A stretch of DNA of 64,000 nt from Erwinia sp. JUb26 (GCF_003751505.1 NZ_RJVB01000010.1:149454-213453), one strand, 5' to 3'. Numbered from the stretch's first letter, positions 25,335-35,230 are shown. Translations and numbers: made by a program. Notes: a model not told the origin generated them from the letters alone.

Positions 25335-26732
25335 ATGAAAACACTGTACGAGAAGCTGTTTGATGCGCATGTCGTGCACGATGCACCCAATGAAACACCG
25401 TTGATTTATATCGACCGTCACCTCGTTCATGAGGTGACGTCAGCGCAGGCCTTTGACGGCCTGCGCGCACACGGACGCCCGGTGCGCCAGCCGTCAAAAA
25501 CCTTCGCCACCATGGACCATAACGTTTCTACCCAGAGCCGGGATATTAACGCCAGTGGTGAAATGGCGCGAATTCAGATGTCGATGCTGATCAAAAACTG
25601 TGAGGCCTTTGGCGTGCAGCTGTTCGATCTCAGCCATCAGTTTCAGGGTATCGTTCACGTGATGGGTCCGGAACAGGGCCTGTCGCTGCCGGGTATGACT
25701 ATCGTCTGCGGTGATTCCCACACATCTACTCACGGTGCGCTGGGCGCGCTGGCGTTTGGTATCGGCACCTCCGAAGTGGAACACGTGCTGGCAACGCAGA
25801 CGCTGAAGCAGGCGCGGGCGAAAACCATGAAGGTGGAAGTTCGCGGCAAAACGGCACCGGGGATCACCGCCAAAGACATCGCGCTGGCGATTATCGGTAA
25901 AACCGGCAGCGGCGGCGGTAACGGCCATGTGGTGGAGTTCTGCGGTGAGGCGGTGGCGGCGCTGAGCATGGAAGGTCGTATGACCCTGTGCAACATGGCG
26001 ATTGAGCTGGGTGCGAAAGCGGGCCTGGTTGCGCCGGATGACACCACCTTTAACTACGTTAAGGGCCGCCGTTTTGCGCCAAAAGATGACCAGTGGCAGC
26101 AGGCAGTCGACTACTGGCGTACGCTGAAGTCTGATGACGGCGCGCACTTTGATAAAGTGGTGACGCTGGAAGCGGCAGACATCGCGCCGCAGGTCACCTG
26201 GGGAACCAATCCCGGACAGGTGATTGCCGTTAGCGATCCCATTCCCGACCCGTTTTCATTCAGCGATCCGGTGGAGCGCGCCTCCGCCGAAAAAGCGCTG
26301 GCCTATATGGATCTGAAACCCGGTATTCGCCTGACCGATGTGCGCATCGATAAAGTCTTTATCGGCTCCTGCACCAACTCGCGGATTGAAGATCTGCGCG
26401 CGGCAGCGGCAGTAGTTAAAGGCCATAAAATTGCCGAGGGCGTGCAGGGTTATGTAGTCCCGGGTTCCGGCCCGGTGAAAGCGCAGGCGGAAGCGGAAGG
26501 GCTGGATAAGATCTTTATTGATGCTGGTTTTGAGTGGCGTTTGCCGGGCTGCTCAATGTGTCTGGCGATGAACAACGATCGCTTAAGCCCTGGAGAACGT
26601 TGCGCATCCACCAGCAACCGTAACTTTGAAGGCCGACAGGGCCGCGGCGGGCGCACGCATCTGGTCAGCCCCGCAATGGCCGCTGCAGCAGCAGTAGCCG
26701 GTCACTTTGCAGATATCCGCGAGCTGGCGTAA
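25335..26732 (+). CDS. leuC: 3-isopropylmalate dehydratase large subunit
   Basis: Large subunit of isopropylmalate isomerase, an aconitase-family enzyme with a 4Fe-4S cluster. The product is 465 residues (E. coli 466). The cluster cysteines lie in [13 protein letters not shown] and in [17 protein letters not shown]. The conserved [19 protein letters not shown] stretch is also present. Leucine pathway; works as a heterodimer with LeuD, encoded nine bases downstream. Confidence 0.98.
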   Translation: MKTLYEKLFDAHVVHDAPNETPLIYIDRHLVHEVTSAQAFDGLRAHGRPVRQPSKTFATMDHNVSTQSRDINASGEMARIQMSMLIKNCEAFGVQLFDLSHQFQGIVHVMGPEQGLSLPGMTIVCGDSHTSTHGALGALAFGIGTSEVEHVLATQTLKQARAKTMKVEVRGKTAPGITAKDIALAIIGKTGSGGGNGHVVEFCGEAVAALSMEGRMTLCNMAIELGAKAGLVAPDDTTFNYVKGRRFAPKDDQWQQAVDYWRTLKSDDGAHFDKVVTLEAADIAPQVTWGTNPGQVIAVSDPIPDPFSFSDPVERASAEKALAYMDLKPGIRLTDVRIDKVFIGSCTNSRIEDLRAAAAVVKGHKIAEGVQGYVVPGSGPVKAQAEAEGLDKIFIDAGFEWRLPGCSMCLAMNNDRLSPGERCASTSNRNFEGRQGRGGRTHLVSPAMAAAAAVAGHFADIRELA

Positions 26733-26741
26733 GGAATAAAT

Positions 26742-27347
26742 ATGGCAAAGAAATTTACCCAACATACCGGCGTGGCGGTGCCAATGGATCTGGCCAACGT
26801 CGATACCGATGCGATTATCCCTAAGCAGTTCCTGCAGATGGTGACGCGTACCGGTTTTGGCCGCAATCTGTTTTTCGACTGGCGCTACAGCGATGCCGAA
26901 GGCACGATTGATAACCCGGATTTCATCCTGAACAAGCCGGAGTTCAGCGGTGCCAGCATTATGCTGACCCGCGAAAACTTCGGCTGCGGTTCATCGCGCG
27001 AGCATGCGCCCTGGGCGCTGACCGATTACGGTATTCAGGCGATTGTCGGCTCTGATTTTGCCGATATTTTTGCCAACAACTCCTTCAACAATCAGCTGCT
27101 GCTGGTGTCGCTGGCGGAAGACGAAGTGGATGAGCTGTTCCGTATGGTCGCCGCCGATCCGGGGATGCAGATCACCGTCGATCTGGAGAATCAGCAGGTG
27201 CGGGCGGGCAGCAAGGCGTATCGTTTTGAGATCGACAGTTTCCGCCGTCACTGTTTGCTGAACGGTCTGGATGCGATCGGCCTGACGTTACAGCACGATG
27301 CGGCGATCGGGGCTTACGAAGAAAAGCAGCCGGTGTTTTTACGCTGA
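26742..27347 (+). CDS. leuD: 3-isopropylmalate dehydratase small subunit
   Basis: Small (swivel-domain) subunit of isopropylmalate isomerase. The product is 201 residues, as in E. coli. It starts [20 protein letters not shown], with the substrate-binding motif [16 protein letters not shown] in the middle and the [17 protein letters not shown] stretch after it. Last gene of the leu operon. No classic terminator follows directly; a long structured repeat begins about 90 bp later. Confidence 0.98.
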   Translation: MAKKFTQHTGVAVPMDLANVDTDAIIPKQFLQMVTRTGFGRNLFFDWRYSDAEGTIDNPDFILNKPEFSGASIMLTRENFGCGSSREHAPWALTDYGIQAIVGSDFADIFANNSFNNQLLLVSLAEDEVDELFRMVAADPGMQITVDLENQQVRAGSKAYRFEIDSFRRHCLLNGLDAIGLTLQHDAAIGAYEEKQPVFLR

Positions 27348-27390
27348 TTGCAGTTTGGGTTTGAGATCGCGGATAGCCTGATGTCTGGCG

Positions 27391-27402
27391 TATCGGTGTG
27401 GG
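27391..27402. repeat. Partial copy of inverted-repeat arm
   Basis: TATCGGTGTGGG at 27391-27402 recurs at 27435-27446, where it begins the left arm of the 102-bp inverted repeat. The preceding bases are also similar (ATAGCCTG versus AGAGCCTG). It may be a decayed fragment of a second copy. Confidence 0.4.
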
Positions 27403-27435
27403 ATTTGGGGTTGCTGCTTGTTGAGAGCCTGGCTT

Positions 27436-27537
27436 ATCGGTGTGGGCCGGGTTCGCCGACTCGGCGTGAATACGTCCATGTAGCCTCGACGGGCGCGTCC
27501 ATGCGCCCGACGGTCTGCGAACCCGGCCCACACCGAT
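27436..27537. repeat. 102-bp intergenic inverted-repeat element with perfect 21-bp arms
   Basis: The left arm (27436-27456) and right arm (27517-27537) are perfect 21-bp reverse complements. Inside are a 7-bp stem CGGGCGC/GCGCCCG around the six-base loop GTCCAT (27490-27509) and a weak 3-bp stem around another GTCCAT (27471-27482). On the minus strand, which is downstream of setA, both loops read ATGGAC. There is no open frame for a transposase. It looks like a dispersed structured repeat or a small non-autonomous element. Confidence 0.85.
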
Positions 27538-27585
27538 TGCCTGTAAACAAATTCGTTGCTGTTCGTTAAAAACCGATGTTTCCCG

Positions 27586-27725
27586 CAGCAACACCATTGC
27601 CTGAAAGGCTGAACGTTACGGGACAGGTTAGCCGGGTGTCTGCCGCAGGGATGCGGCAGCCAAGCCTCCAGGGAGGATTTACGGCGACCCGGCGATCTGC
27701 CCTTAACGGTCAGCCCGGGCGCCGA
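27586..27725. repeat. Direct intergenic repeat, copy 1
   Basis: About 140 bp; the core 27598-27725 matches copy 2 at an offset of 161 bases, with one difference (T27610 versus C27771). The left 12 bp match with three differences. It folds as an outer stem GCCGGGT (27631-27637) with ACCCGGC (27687-27693), enclosing the strong hairpin CTGCCGC-AGGGAT-GCGGCAG (27640-27659) and a small CCTC/GAGG hairpin. The sequences outside (CGTTACGGG and CCCTTAACG) extend the outer pairing imperfectly. Confidence 0.9.
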
Positions 27726-27746
27726 GTTCACAGCGTTGTCATCCAA

Positions 27747-27886
27747 CAGCAATACCGCTGCCTGAAAGGCCGAACGTTACGGGACAGGTTAGCCGGGTGT
27801 CTGCCGCAGGGATGCGGCAGCCAAGCCTCCAGGGAGGATTTACGGCGACCCGGCGATCTGCCCTTAACGGTCAGCCCGGGCGCCGA
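27747..27886. repeat. Direct intergenic repeat, copy 2
   Basis: Second copy of the same repeat (core 27759-27886), separated from copy 1 by about 21-33 bp and in the same orientation. It ends 21 bases before the setA stop, so it would be transcribed as the 3' end of setA mRNA on the minus strand. Near identity of the copies suggests recent duplication or gene conversion. Confidence 0.9.
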
Positions 27887-27906
27887 ACATGCAGCTAGCT
27901 ACCGCG

Positions 27907-29091
27907 TTATACCGCCCGCGCTTCCCGAATCCGCCACGACAGCGCAAACGACACCAGCACCAGAGCAAACGCCAGCATATACACCGCGTGATGGCCAAAG
28001 TTTTCAGCCACCGTCCCCTGGAAAATCCCGGCCAGAATCACCCCGGTCGAAATACTGTTAGTGAACAGCGTAGTCGCCGCCCCAGGCCGCCCCGGCATTA
28101 AATCCTGGAACCAGATCATCCCAATCCCGGCGATAATGCCGATAAATACCGCGTTAAAGAGCTGTAAAACCATCAGCGCCGCGCGATTCTGCAACAGCAC
28201 CAGTCCGAGGTAGAACAGCGCGCCGCAGCCAACCGCCAGCAGCATCATCCTGCGCTTACCGGTCCGCCTGACATAGCGCCCGGCAAGCAGCATCACCGGG
28301 ATCTCCAGCCCGGCGGCGGTGCCCATCAGTAACCCCGCCAGCGAGTCCGGCAGGCCCAGCGTACTGCTGATATACAGCGGCATATCAATGATATACATAC
28401 TGTTGCAGGACCACATCAGCACCGAAGCGATAAACAACAACCGGACATCGCTGTTCTTTAATCCGCTAACCTCAGTCAGCGGCGTGGCCGTGGTCGGCAG
28501 CGCTCTGGGTACCGACGGCAGGGTAAACCAGATCATCGCAATGCAGACCACAAACAGCAGCGCGGCAATACTGAACATCAGTGTGAAACCAAAGTTCAGT
28601 ACCAGCGAAAACGAGAGAGGCGGCCCGATGACCCACGCGAGCGACATCTGCGCACGCATCACCGAGCTGAACATGACCGCTTCGCGTGCCGAACTGTCGG
28701 CGTACTCACGCGCCAGAGCAAAAATCTGCGGCATCGCCACGCTGGCGATCGCGGAAAGCAGCACGCCAAGCGTAATCAGCGTCAGGTAGTGGCGGTTAAA
28801 CGCAAACAGCACGGCGTTCCCCACCGCAATCGCGCAGCAAAACAGAATCAGCATACGGCGATCGCCGCGATTATCGGAACGCTTCGCCAGCAGCAGGCTG
28901 ACCACAATCCCCGCCACCGCATTCACCGTATAAAACAGCCCGACCCAGAACGGCCGCACGTCAACTTCACGGCTAAGGAACAGGCTCAGCGTCGGTGCCT
29001 GCAGCGCACCCGCAATGCCGACCATAAACGTAATCGCCATAAACGCCAGATAGACCGGATTAAAACGATGACGCGCCAACAGCGATTTCAT
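27907..29091 (-). CDS. setA: Sugar efflux transporter SetA
   Basis: Major facilitator (SET family) exporter of glucose-like sugars, part of the sugar-phosphate stress response. The product is 394 residues (E. coli 392), with twelve hydrophobic segments. Motifs shared with E. coli SetA include GALQAPTLSLFLSREV, PFWVGLFYTVNAVAGI, LAREYADSSAREAVMFSSV and DLMPGRPGAATTLFTNSIS. It lies downstream of sgrS in the same direction, which is the E. coli arrangement, where SgrS read-through and setA are co-induced. Confidence 0.96.
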   Translation of the reverse strand: MKSLLARHRFNPVYLAFMAITFMVGIAGALQAPTLSLFLSREVDVRPFWVGLFYTVNAVAGIVVSLLLAKRSDNRGDRRMLILFCCAIAVGNAVLFAFNRHYLTLITLGVLLSAIASVAMPQIFALAREYADSSAREAVMFSSVMRAQMSLAWVIGPPLSFSLVLNFGFTLMFSIAALLFVVCIAMIWFTLPSVPRALPTTATPLTEVSGLKNSDVRLLFIASVLMWSCNSMYIIDMPLYISSTLGLPDSLAGLLMGTAAGLEIPVMLLAGRYVRRTGKRRMMLLAVGCGALFYLGLVLLQNRAALMVLQLFNAVFIGIIAGIGMIWFQDLMPGRPGAATTLFTNSISTGVILAGIFQGTVAENFGHHAVYMLAFALVLVSFALSWRIREARAV

Positions 29092-29152
29092 AGCAATGCC
29101 TCACTGGCATAAAAAGGGAGGAAATAATGCAAAAGCTTAGAAGAGAAACGAC

Positions 29153-29287
29153 GAAAAAAGCCAGCGACATTTTTGCCCGCTGGCTGGTGAACAGCACCAT
29201 ACTCAGAAATCAGTGACCTCAGCCACTAAAGATGGCTTAGCGCCACTCCGTAGAGTGCCTCCCGCTCTTCCATCTGCTGCCATTATC
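29153..29287 (-). ncRNA. sgrS: SgrS small RNA, short form without sgrT
   Basis: In E. coli SgrS is an Hfq-dependent RNA that blocks ptsG translation during glucose-phosphate stress. On the minus strand the 3' part reads CTGAGTATGGTG, a spacer, then the terminator hairpin AGCCAGCG / CGCTGGCT with six T (ending about 29153). This matches the E. coli SgrS seed and terminator layout. A TATATT-like -10 at 29298-29293 predicts a start near 29287, giving about 135 nt versus 227 in E. coli. The 5' part holds a CACTC/GAGTG hairpin and no SgrT-like frame. Between sgrR and setA, divergent from sgrR. The 5' end is a prediction. Confidence 0.85.
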
Positions 29288-29341
29288 GCCATAATATACG
29301 GCAGGAAAAACTGACCGCTTTCACTACGGAGTTCCTCTTTT

Positions 29342-31006
29342 ATGTCCTCACCGCGTTTGCAGCAGCAATTTATCCGCCTCTGGCAATACTGCGACGGCCA
29401 GCCGCAGGAGACCACCCTTAACGATCTGGCGGTGCGGCTCAGCTGCTCGCGGCGCCACATGCGTAATCTGCTGAATGCGATGCAGGAAGCGGGCTGGCTG
29501 GAGTGGCAGGCGGAAGCCGGGCGCGGTAAGCGTTCGCGACTCAGTTTTCTGTACACCGGGCTGGCCCTGCAGCAGCAGCGCGCGGAGGATCTGCTTGAGC
29601 AGGACCGCATCGATCAGCTGGTGCAGTTAGTGGGAGATAAAAACCGCGTGCGGCAGATGCTGCTCTCCCATCTGGGTCGCAGCTTCCGACAGGGCAAACA
29701 TATCCTGCGCGTCCTTTACTACCGTCCTCTGCTTAACCTGCTGCCGGGCACGCCGCTGCGGCGATCGGAAACCCACCTGGCCCGCCAGATTTTCAGCGGC
29801 CTGGCGCGAATAAATGAGGAAAACGGGGAAGCCGAACCCGATATCGCCCACCACTGGCAGCAGCTGACCCCACTGCACTGGCGGTTTTTCCTGCGCCCGG
29901 CGATCCGTTTTCACCACGGGCGCGAGCTGGATATGGAAGACGTTATCGCCAGTCTGCAGCGCTTAAAGGATCAGCCGCTGTTCAGTCACTTTGCTCATAT
30001 TGAATCCAAAACGCCCTGGACGCTGGATATTCACCTAAAGCACCCGGACAGCTGGATCCCCTGGCTGCTGGCCAGCGTCAGCGCAATGATCCTGCCGAAG
30101 GAGTGGCCGTTTATGCGCAATTTCGCCCGCCAGCCGACGGGAACCGGCCCGTATGCCGTTGAGCACAACCAGCAAAGCCAGCTGCGCATCAGCGCCTTCG
30201 ACGACTATTTTGGCTACCGCGCGCTGATTGATGAGGTCAATATTTGGGTGCTGCCGGAGATCAGCGACGAGCTGGTTTACTCGGGCGTGAAGCTGCAAAG
30301 CGACGACACCGATGAACATCCCCAGGAGAGTCGGCTGGAGGAAGGCTGCTATTTCCTGCTGTTCGACCAGCGTTCCACACTGGGCAGTAACGAAGCCGTC
30401 CGCCGCTGGCTCAGCGCGATCTTCAACCCGATTACCCTGCTTAACCACAGCGGCATCGCCTATCAGCGCTACTGGTTCCCGGCCTGGGGACTGCTGCCGC
30501 GCTGGCACCATCGCCACGATACGGACATTGCCGAGAAGCCCGAGGGACTGGATTCGCTGACGATTACCTGGTACAGCGACCAGATTGAACATCAGGGCAT
30601 TGCCAACGCGCTGGGGCCCATTCTTGCTGCCCACGGCGTGGAATTGATAACGCAGGAACTGGACTATGAGAGCTGGTATCAGGGTAATGCCGACAGTGAT
30701 ATCTGGCTGGGCAGCGCCAACTTTACGCTGCCGCTGGAGTTTTCGCTGTTCTCACTGCTGTACGAAATGCCGCTGATGCACCACTGCGTCCCTATCGACT
30801 GGCAGCAGGATGCGCAGCAGTGGCGGGAGCAGAAGCTGCCGCTGGCCGAGTGGAGTAAACGGCTGATCGACAACCATTATCTGCATCCCCTGTTCCATCA
30901 CTGGCTGCAGCTGCATGGCCAGCGCAGCATGCGCGGCGTGAGAATGAACACGCTGGGCTGGTTCGATTTCAAATCCGCCTGGTTTGCACCGCCGGACGAG
31001 TCATGA
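29342..31006 (+). CDS. sgrR: Transcriptional regulator SgrR
   Basis: Activator of sgrS and setA in sugar-phosphate stress. The product is 554 residues (E. coli 551). It has an N-terminal winged helix (about 15-75, around [20 protein letters not shown]) and a large solute-binding-protein-like domain (SBP family 5 type, from about residue 160), thought to sense a small molecule. The ATG has a GGAG site ten bases upstream. It is divergent from sgrS with about 55 bp between the predicted starts. Confidence 0.96.
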   Translation: MSSPRLQQQFIRLWQYCDGQPQETTLNDLAVRLSCSRRHMRNLLNAMQEAGWLEWQAEAGRGKRSRLSFLYTGLALQQQRAEDLLEQDRIDQLVQLVGDKNRVRQMLLSHLGRSFRQGKHILRVLYYRPLLNLLPGTPLRRSETHLARQIFSGLARINEENGEAEPDIAHHWQQLTPLHWRFFLRPAIRFHHGRELDMEDVIASLQRLKDQPLFSHFAHIESKTPWTLDIHLKHPDSWIPWLLASVSAMILPKEWPFMRNFARQPTGTGPYAVEHNQQSQLRISAFDDYFGYRALIDEVNIWVLPEISDELVYSGVKLQSDDTDEHPQESRLEEGCYFLLFDQRSTLGSNEAVRRWLSAIFNPITLLNHSGIAYQRYWFPAWGLLPRWHHRHDTDIAEKPEGLDSLTITWYSDQIEHQGIANALGPILAAHGVELITQELDYESWYQGNADSDIWLGSANFTLPLEFSLFSLLYEMPLMHHCVPIDWQQDAQQWREQKLPLAEWSKRLIDNHYLHPLFHHWLQLHGQRSMRGVRMNTLGWFDFKSAWFAPPDES

Positions 31007-31044
31007 AAGCTTTCGTTAGCGGAGTGAACTCACTAGAATAGGCC

Positions 31045-31150
31045 GTTCTCAACGGGGTGCGGATGACCTGCTGCGCAACAGCAGAGTGATACCGCTGAGA
31101 GAAAACCCGTCGAACCTGATCCGGCTCATACCGGCGTAGGGATTTGAGAG
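31045..31150 (+). promoter_or_regulatory. TPP riboswitch (thi box) upstream of thiBPQ
   Basis: P1 strand TCTCAA (31047-31052) pairs with TTGAGA (31144-31149). Between them are the THI-box elements ACGGGGTGC, GCTGAGA, AACCCGTCGAACCTGATC and GCGTAGGGA. E. coli has the same element (also known as the SroA RNA) before thiB. It should lower thiBPQ expression when thiamine diphosphate is plentiful. Confidence 0.96.
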
Positions 31151-31198
31151 TGCCGTCTGCTCAGATCCTTTGCGCATCTTCTTTTCAAGGAACGCAAA

Positions 31199-32185
31199 GT
31201 GTTAAAAAAAATCTTACCTCTGCTAATGCTGTTCTCGCTGCCCGCCGCAGCCGCGAAAGACGCGCTGACCGTCTATACCTACGATTCATTCTCCGCCGAC
31301 TGGGGCCCCGGCCCGGCGGTCAAAAAAGCCTTTGAGGCGCAGTGCAACTGCGAGCTGAAGTTTGTCGCGCTGGCGGATGGCGTGTCGTTGCTGAACCGCC
31401 TACGGATGGAAGGCAAAAACAGCCAGGCCGACGTGGTGCTGGGGCTGGACAATAACCTGCTCGATGCGGCAGAAAAAACCGGCCTGTTTGCCGCCAGTAA
31501 GGTCAATACCGATAGCAGCAGCGTTCCCGGCGGCTGGAAAAACAGCACCTTCGTCCCCTTTGACTACGGCTGGTTTGCCTTCGTCTACGACAAAACCCGG
31601 CTGCAAAACCCGCCGAAAAGCCTGAAGGAACTGGTCGAGAGCGACCGTCCGCTGAAAGTGATTTATCAAGATCCACGCACCAGCACGCCGGGCCTGGGCC
31701 TGCTGCTGTGGATGCAGAAGGTGTATGGCGAACAGGCTCCGGCAGCCTGGCAGAAGTTGGCGCAGAAAACGGTAACCGTCACCAAGGGCTGGAGCGAAGC
31801 CTACGGCCTGTTCCTAAAGGGCGAAAGCGATATGGTGCTCAGCTACACCACCTCCCCCGCCTATCATCTGATTGAAGAGAAGAAAGACCAGTACGCCGCC
31901 GCCAACTTCAGCGAAGGCCACTATCTGCAGGTGGAAGTGGCCGGTCAGCTCAAGGCCAGTAAACAGCCTAAGCTTGCGCAGGAATTTATGCAGTTCCTGC
32001 TGACTCCGGCGTTCCAGAACACCATTGCCACCGGCAACTGGATGTATCCGGCGATCAAAACCACCCTGCCTGCCGGTTTTGATACGCTCACCGTTCCGGC
32101 GACCACGCTGCAGTACAGCCCGCAGGATGTGGCCAGCCAGCGCAGCCAGTGGATTAGTGAATGGCAACGCGCCGTCAGCCGCTGA
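31199..32185 (+). CDS. thiB: Thiamine ABC transporter periplasmic binding protein
   Basis: Binds thiamine and its phosphates in the periplasm for ThiPQ. The GTG at 31199 is the chosen start: AAGGA lies just upstream and E. coli thiB also starts with GTG. The product is 328 residues (E. coli 327), with a signal peptide (cleavage probably after LPAAAA, about residue 19) and then LTVYTYDSFSADWGPGPAVK. The segments NSTFVPFDYGWFAFVYDK and QDPRTSTPGLGLLLWMQ match E. coli closely. Follows a TPP riboswitch; the end overlaps thiP by 25 bases. Confidence 0.97.
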   Translation: MLKKILPLLMLFSLPAAAAKDALTVYTYDSFSADWGPGPAVKKAFEAQCNCELKFVALADGVSLLNRLRMEGKNSQADVVLGLDNNLLDAAEKTGLFAASKVNTDSSSVPGGWKNSTFVPFDYGWFAFVYDKTRLQNPPKSLKELVESDRPLKVIYQDPRTSTPGLGLLLWMQKVYGEQAPAAWQKLAQKTVTVTKGWSEAYGLFLKGESDMVLSYTTSPAYHLIEEKKDQYAAANFSEGHYLQVEVAGQLKASKQPKLAQEFMQFLLTPAFQNTIATGNWMYPAIKTTLPAGFDTLTVPATTLQYSPQDVASQRSQWISEWQRAVSR

Positions 32186-33771
32186 TCCCCGGCTGGCTAA
32201 TCCCGGGCGGCCTGACGGCGCTGCTGCTGGCCGGGATCGCCCTGCTGGCGTTTCTGTCGCTGTGGTTTAACGCGCCGGAGAGCGACTGGCGTAGCACTCT
32301 GTCAGACAGCTATCTCTGGCACGTGCTGCGCTTTTCGTTCTGGCAGGCGCTGCTCTCCGCCCTGCTGTCGGTGCTGCCCGCCATCCCGCTGGCTCGCGCA
32401 CTCTATCGCCGCCGCTTCCCCGGCCGCAGCAGCCTTCTGCGCCTGTGCGCCATGACTCTGGTGCTGCCGGTGCTGGTCGCCGTCTTTGGCATCCTCAGCG
32501 TGTATGGCCGCAGCGGCTGGCTGGCACAGTTCTGTGCGCTGATCGGCATTGACTACGCCTTTACCCCGTATGGCCTGCAGGGCATTCTGCTGGCGCATAT
32601 CTTCTTTAACCTGCCCCTGGCCAGTCGGCTGTTGCTACAGGCGCTGCAGCAAATACCCGGTGAACAGCGGCAGGTCGCGGCCCAGCTCGGCCTGCGCGGC
32701 TGGGCACACTTTCGCATTGTGGAATGGCCGTGGCTGCGTCGACAGATCCTGCCCGCCGGTGCGCTGATTTTCATGCTGTGTTTCGCCAGTTTTGCCACCG
32801 TGCTGTCGCTGGGCGGCGGACCGCGCGCCACCACCATCGAACTGGCCATTTTCCAGGCGTTGAGCTTTGATTACGATCCCGGCCGGGCCGCGCTGCTGGC
32901 GCTGCTGCAAATGATCTGCTGCCTGGGGCTGGTGCTGCTCAGTCAGCGGCTGAACAAGGCGATGCCGGCGGGAAGCGACAGCCTTGGCGGCTGGCGGAAT
33001 CCGGAAGACAGCCGCCGCGCCAGGCTGCTCGACGGACTGATGATTACACTCGCGCTACTGCTGATCCTGCCGCCGCTGCTGGCGGTCGTCGTTGACGGAC
33101 TGCGCCAGGGCATGAGCGGCGTGCTGGTGCAGCCCACGCTCTGGCAGGCAACGTTTACTTCACTGCGCATTGCGCTGGGTGCCGGGCTGCTGAGCGTGAT
33201 GCTGACGGTAATGCTGTTGTGGAGCAGCCGTGAACTGCGCCTGCGCCAGCATACGCGCTGGGGGCAGACGCTGGAGCTGAGCGGGATGCTGATCCTCGCC
33301 ATGCCCGGCATCGTGCTGGCGACCGGATTCTTCCTGCTGCTGAACGCCACGGTAGGCCTGCCGCAGTCGGCGGACGGCATCGTCATTTTTACCAACGCGC
33401 TGATGGCCATTCCCTACGCGATGAAGGTACTGGAAAATCCGCTACGCGACATCGCCGAACGCTACAACCGCCTGTGCCTGTCGCTGGATATTCGCGGCTG
33501 GAACCGGCTGCGGCTGATTGAGCTGCGCGCGCTGAAGCGGCCGCTGGCCCAGGCGCTGGCGTTTGCCTGCGTGCTGTCGATTGGTGATTTTGGCGTGGTG
33601 GCGCTGTTCGGGAATGAAAGCTTCCGTACGCTGCCGTTTTATCTTCATCAGCAGATTGGCTCATACCGCAGCAGCGAAGGCGCGGTCACCGCGCTGCTGT
33701 TGCTGCTGCTCTGCTTCCTGTTATTCACCCTGATTGAAAAACTGCCGGGGCGCCATGCTAAGCCTGACTAA
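32161..33771 (+). CDS. thiP: Thiamine ABC transporter permease
   Basis: Inner-membrane permease of the ThiBPQ importer. The product is 536 residues (same as E. coli ThiP) and is a fused double permease with two binding-protein-dependent transport domains, about twelve hydrophobic segments in all. The EAA-type loops that contact the ATPase are visible as [18 protein letters not shown] in the first half and [17 protein letters not shown] in the second. It overlaps thiB by 25 bases and thiQ by 17 bases. Confidence 0.97.
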   Translation: MATRRQPLIPGWLIPGGLTALLLAGIALLAFLSLWFNAPESDWRSTLSDSYLWHVLRFSFWQALLSALLSVLPAIPLARALYRRRFPGRSSLLRLCAMTLVLPVLVAVFGILSVYGRSGWLAQFCALIGIDYAFTPYGLQGILLAHIFFNLPLASRLLLQALQQIPGEQRQVAAQLGLRGWAHFRIVEWPWLRRQILPAGALIFMLCFASFATVLSLGGGPRATTIELAIFQALSFDYDPGRAALLALLQMICCLGLVLLSQRLNKAMPAGSDSLGGWRNPEDSRRARLLDGLMITLALLLILPPLLAVVVDGLRQGMSGVLVQPTLWQATFTSLRIALGAGLLSVMLTVMLLWSSRELRLRQHTRWGQTLELSGMLILAMPGIVLATGFFLLLNATVGLPQSADGIVIFTNALMAIPYAMKVLENPLRDIAERYNRLCLSLDIRGWNRLRLIELRALKRPLAQALAFACVLSIGDFGVVALFGNESFRTLPFYLHQQIGSYRSSEGAVTALLLLLLCFLLFTLIEKLPGRHAKPD

Positions 33772-34456
33772 TCTGACCTATCTCTACAACCATCTGCCAA
33801 TGCGCTTTACCTTCAGCGCGCAGGCCGGTGAACGGCTGGCGATCCTCGGCCCCAGCGGCGCGGGGAAAAGTACGCTGCTCAGCCTGATTGCCGGTTTTCT
33901 GCCGGCCAGCAGCGGCAGCCTGCTGCTGGATGGTCAGGATCACCGTGATTCTCCCCCGGCCAGGCGCCCGGTATCGATGCTGTTTCAGGAGAACAATCTT
34001 TTCCCACATTTGACGGTAGCGCAAAATATCGGGCTGGGGCTGCATCCGGGGCTAAAGCTAAGCCACCAGCAAAAGCAGGTTCTGCAGGAGATTACCCGCC
34101 GCGTCGGGCTGGAAGAGCAGCTACAGCGCCTGCCGCATCAGCTCTCCGGCGGCCAGCGTCAGCGCGCCGCCCTCGCCCGCAGCCTGGTCAGGCAGCAACC
34201 GATCCTGCTGCTGGATGAGCCCTTCTCGGCGCTCGACCCGGCGCTGCGTAAGGAGATGCTGGAACTGGTGGATGAGGTGTGCAGCGAGCGCACTATCACG
34301 CTGCTGATGGTGTCGCACAGCATTGAAGATGCGGCGCGCATCGCCCCGCGCAGCCTGCTGATTGTTGACGGCAGGGTTTACTGGGACGGCAGCACCGCGC
34401 AGTTACAGCAGGGCGAAGTCGATGAAGCAGGGATTCTGGGGATTACGCGTCGTTAA
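33755..34456 (+). CDS. thiQ: Thiamine ABC transporter ATP-binding protein
   Basis: ATPase of the thiamine importer. I start at the ATG of [18 protein letters not shown] (233 residues; E. coli 232). The TTG seven codons upstream is a less likely start. Walker A is [11 protein letters not shown], the ABC signature [13 protein letters not shown] and Walker [14 protein letters not shown]. The last gene of the riboswitch-controlled operon; it ends six bases from the convergent yabI stop, with no clear terminator between them. Confidence 0.97.
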   Translation: MLSLTNLTYLYNHLPMRFTFSAQAGERLAILGPSGAGKSTLLSLIAGFLPASSGSLLLDGQDHRDSPPARRPVSMLFQENNLFPHLTVAQNIGLGLHPGLKLSHQQKQVLQEITRRVGLEEQLQRLPHQLSGGQRQRAALARSLVRQQPILLLDEPFSALDPALRKEMLELVDEVCSERTITLLMVSHSIEDAARIAPRSLLIVDGRVYWDGSTAQLQQGEVDEAGILGITRR

Positions 34457-34462
34457 TCCCCG

Positions 34463-35230
34463 TCACGGTAAGAAGAAGACCTGCCACAGCAGATGACGGA
34501 ACACCGGCATCAGCGGGTGGAACTGAATGGCAATAAAGCTGCCGATGGCTAACACCAGCATAACAGGTGCCAGCCAGCGCAGACGGGATGCAGGCAGATA
34601 CGGCGTTGCCCAGTCATGTTGCTTTTTCACCCGCAGCCAGCGCCAGCTCAGCCAGAAGCCCAGCCACACCACCATCGCCACCAGCAGTAAAATCCACTTG
34701 AACAGCGCACTGCTGGCATCTTTCGGCACGTCAATCGCCACCCCGGCGAGAATGCCCGGCAGCAAATAGAGTGGCGGCCACAGCAGGCAGCCGACGATAT
34801 TCGGCGGTAAAAACTTGCGCACCGGCAGTTCCAGCATGCCGGCAACCAGCGGGATCAGCGGACGCGTGGGTCCGATAAAGCGACCGACGATAATGGTAAA
34901 CATGCTGTGCTCGTGCAGCGCATGCTCGGTTTTATCCATCAGTTTCTGGTGTCGTTTGATAAACGACCAGCGGTGCAGCGGCCCCTTGAACTGCCAGCCG
35001 ATAAAGTAAGAGATCCAGTCTCCAAGCAGGCAGCCAATAATCCCCGCCGCCCAGGCGGGATACAGCGCCACCTGTCCGCTGCCAATCAGCGCACCAAAGG
35101 AAGCCATCAGCACGGTACCGGGAAGCAGCAGCCCCACCAGCGCCAGAGATTCTAAAAAAGTCACCAGCCCAACGGCCAGCAGCGACCACGCCAGCGATTG
35201 GGTAATTAAGTGTTGCAGCCAGGCTTCCAT
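34463..35230 (-). CDS. yabI: DedA-family inner membrane protein YabI
   Basis: DedA/SNARE-associated membrane protein. Family members are now linked to lipid flipping and proton-dependent membrane homeostasis. The product is 255 residues (E. coli 254). The DedA pattern is clear: [18 protein letters not shown], then GDWISYFIGWQFK, then VGRFIGPTRPLIPLVAGM with the re-entrant-loop Arg and Pro residues. About five or six membrane segments. Convergent with thiQ and divergent from polB. The exact substrate is not known. Confidence 0.93.
   Translation of the reverse strand: MEAWLQHLITQSLAWSLLAVGLVTFLESLALVGLLLPGTVLMASFGALIGSGQVALYPAWAAGIIGCLLGDWISYFIGWQFKGPLHRWSFIKRHQKLMDKTEHALHEHSMFTIIVGRFIGPTRPLIPLVAGMLELPVRKFLPPNIVGCLLWPPLYLLPGILAGVAIDVPKDASSALFKWILLLVAMVVWLGFWLSWRWLRVKKQHDWATPYLPASRLRWLAPVMLVLAIGSFIAIQFHPLMPVFRHLLWQVFFLP

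Noticed and set aside
27436..27537. Inverted repeat considered as ends of an insertion sequence
   Set aside because: Only 60 bp lie between the arms, with no transposase frame and no visible target duplication. At most a non-autonomous element.
27586..27886. Tandem repeats considered as a CRISPR array
   Set aside because: Only two units of about 140 bp with a 21-33 bp gap and no cas genes; units are far too long for CRISPR repeats.
27576..28061. 161-codon plus-strand frame running through the direct repeats into setA
   Set aside because: It translates the same repeat twice and continues antisense to setA; no protein evidence.
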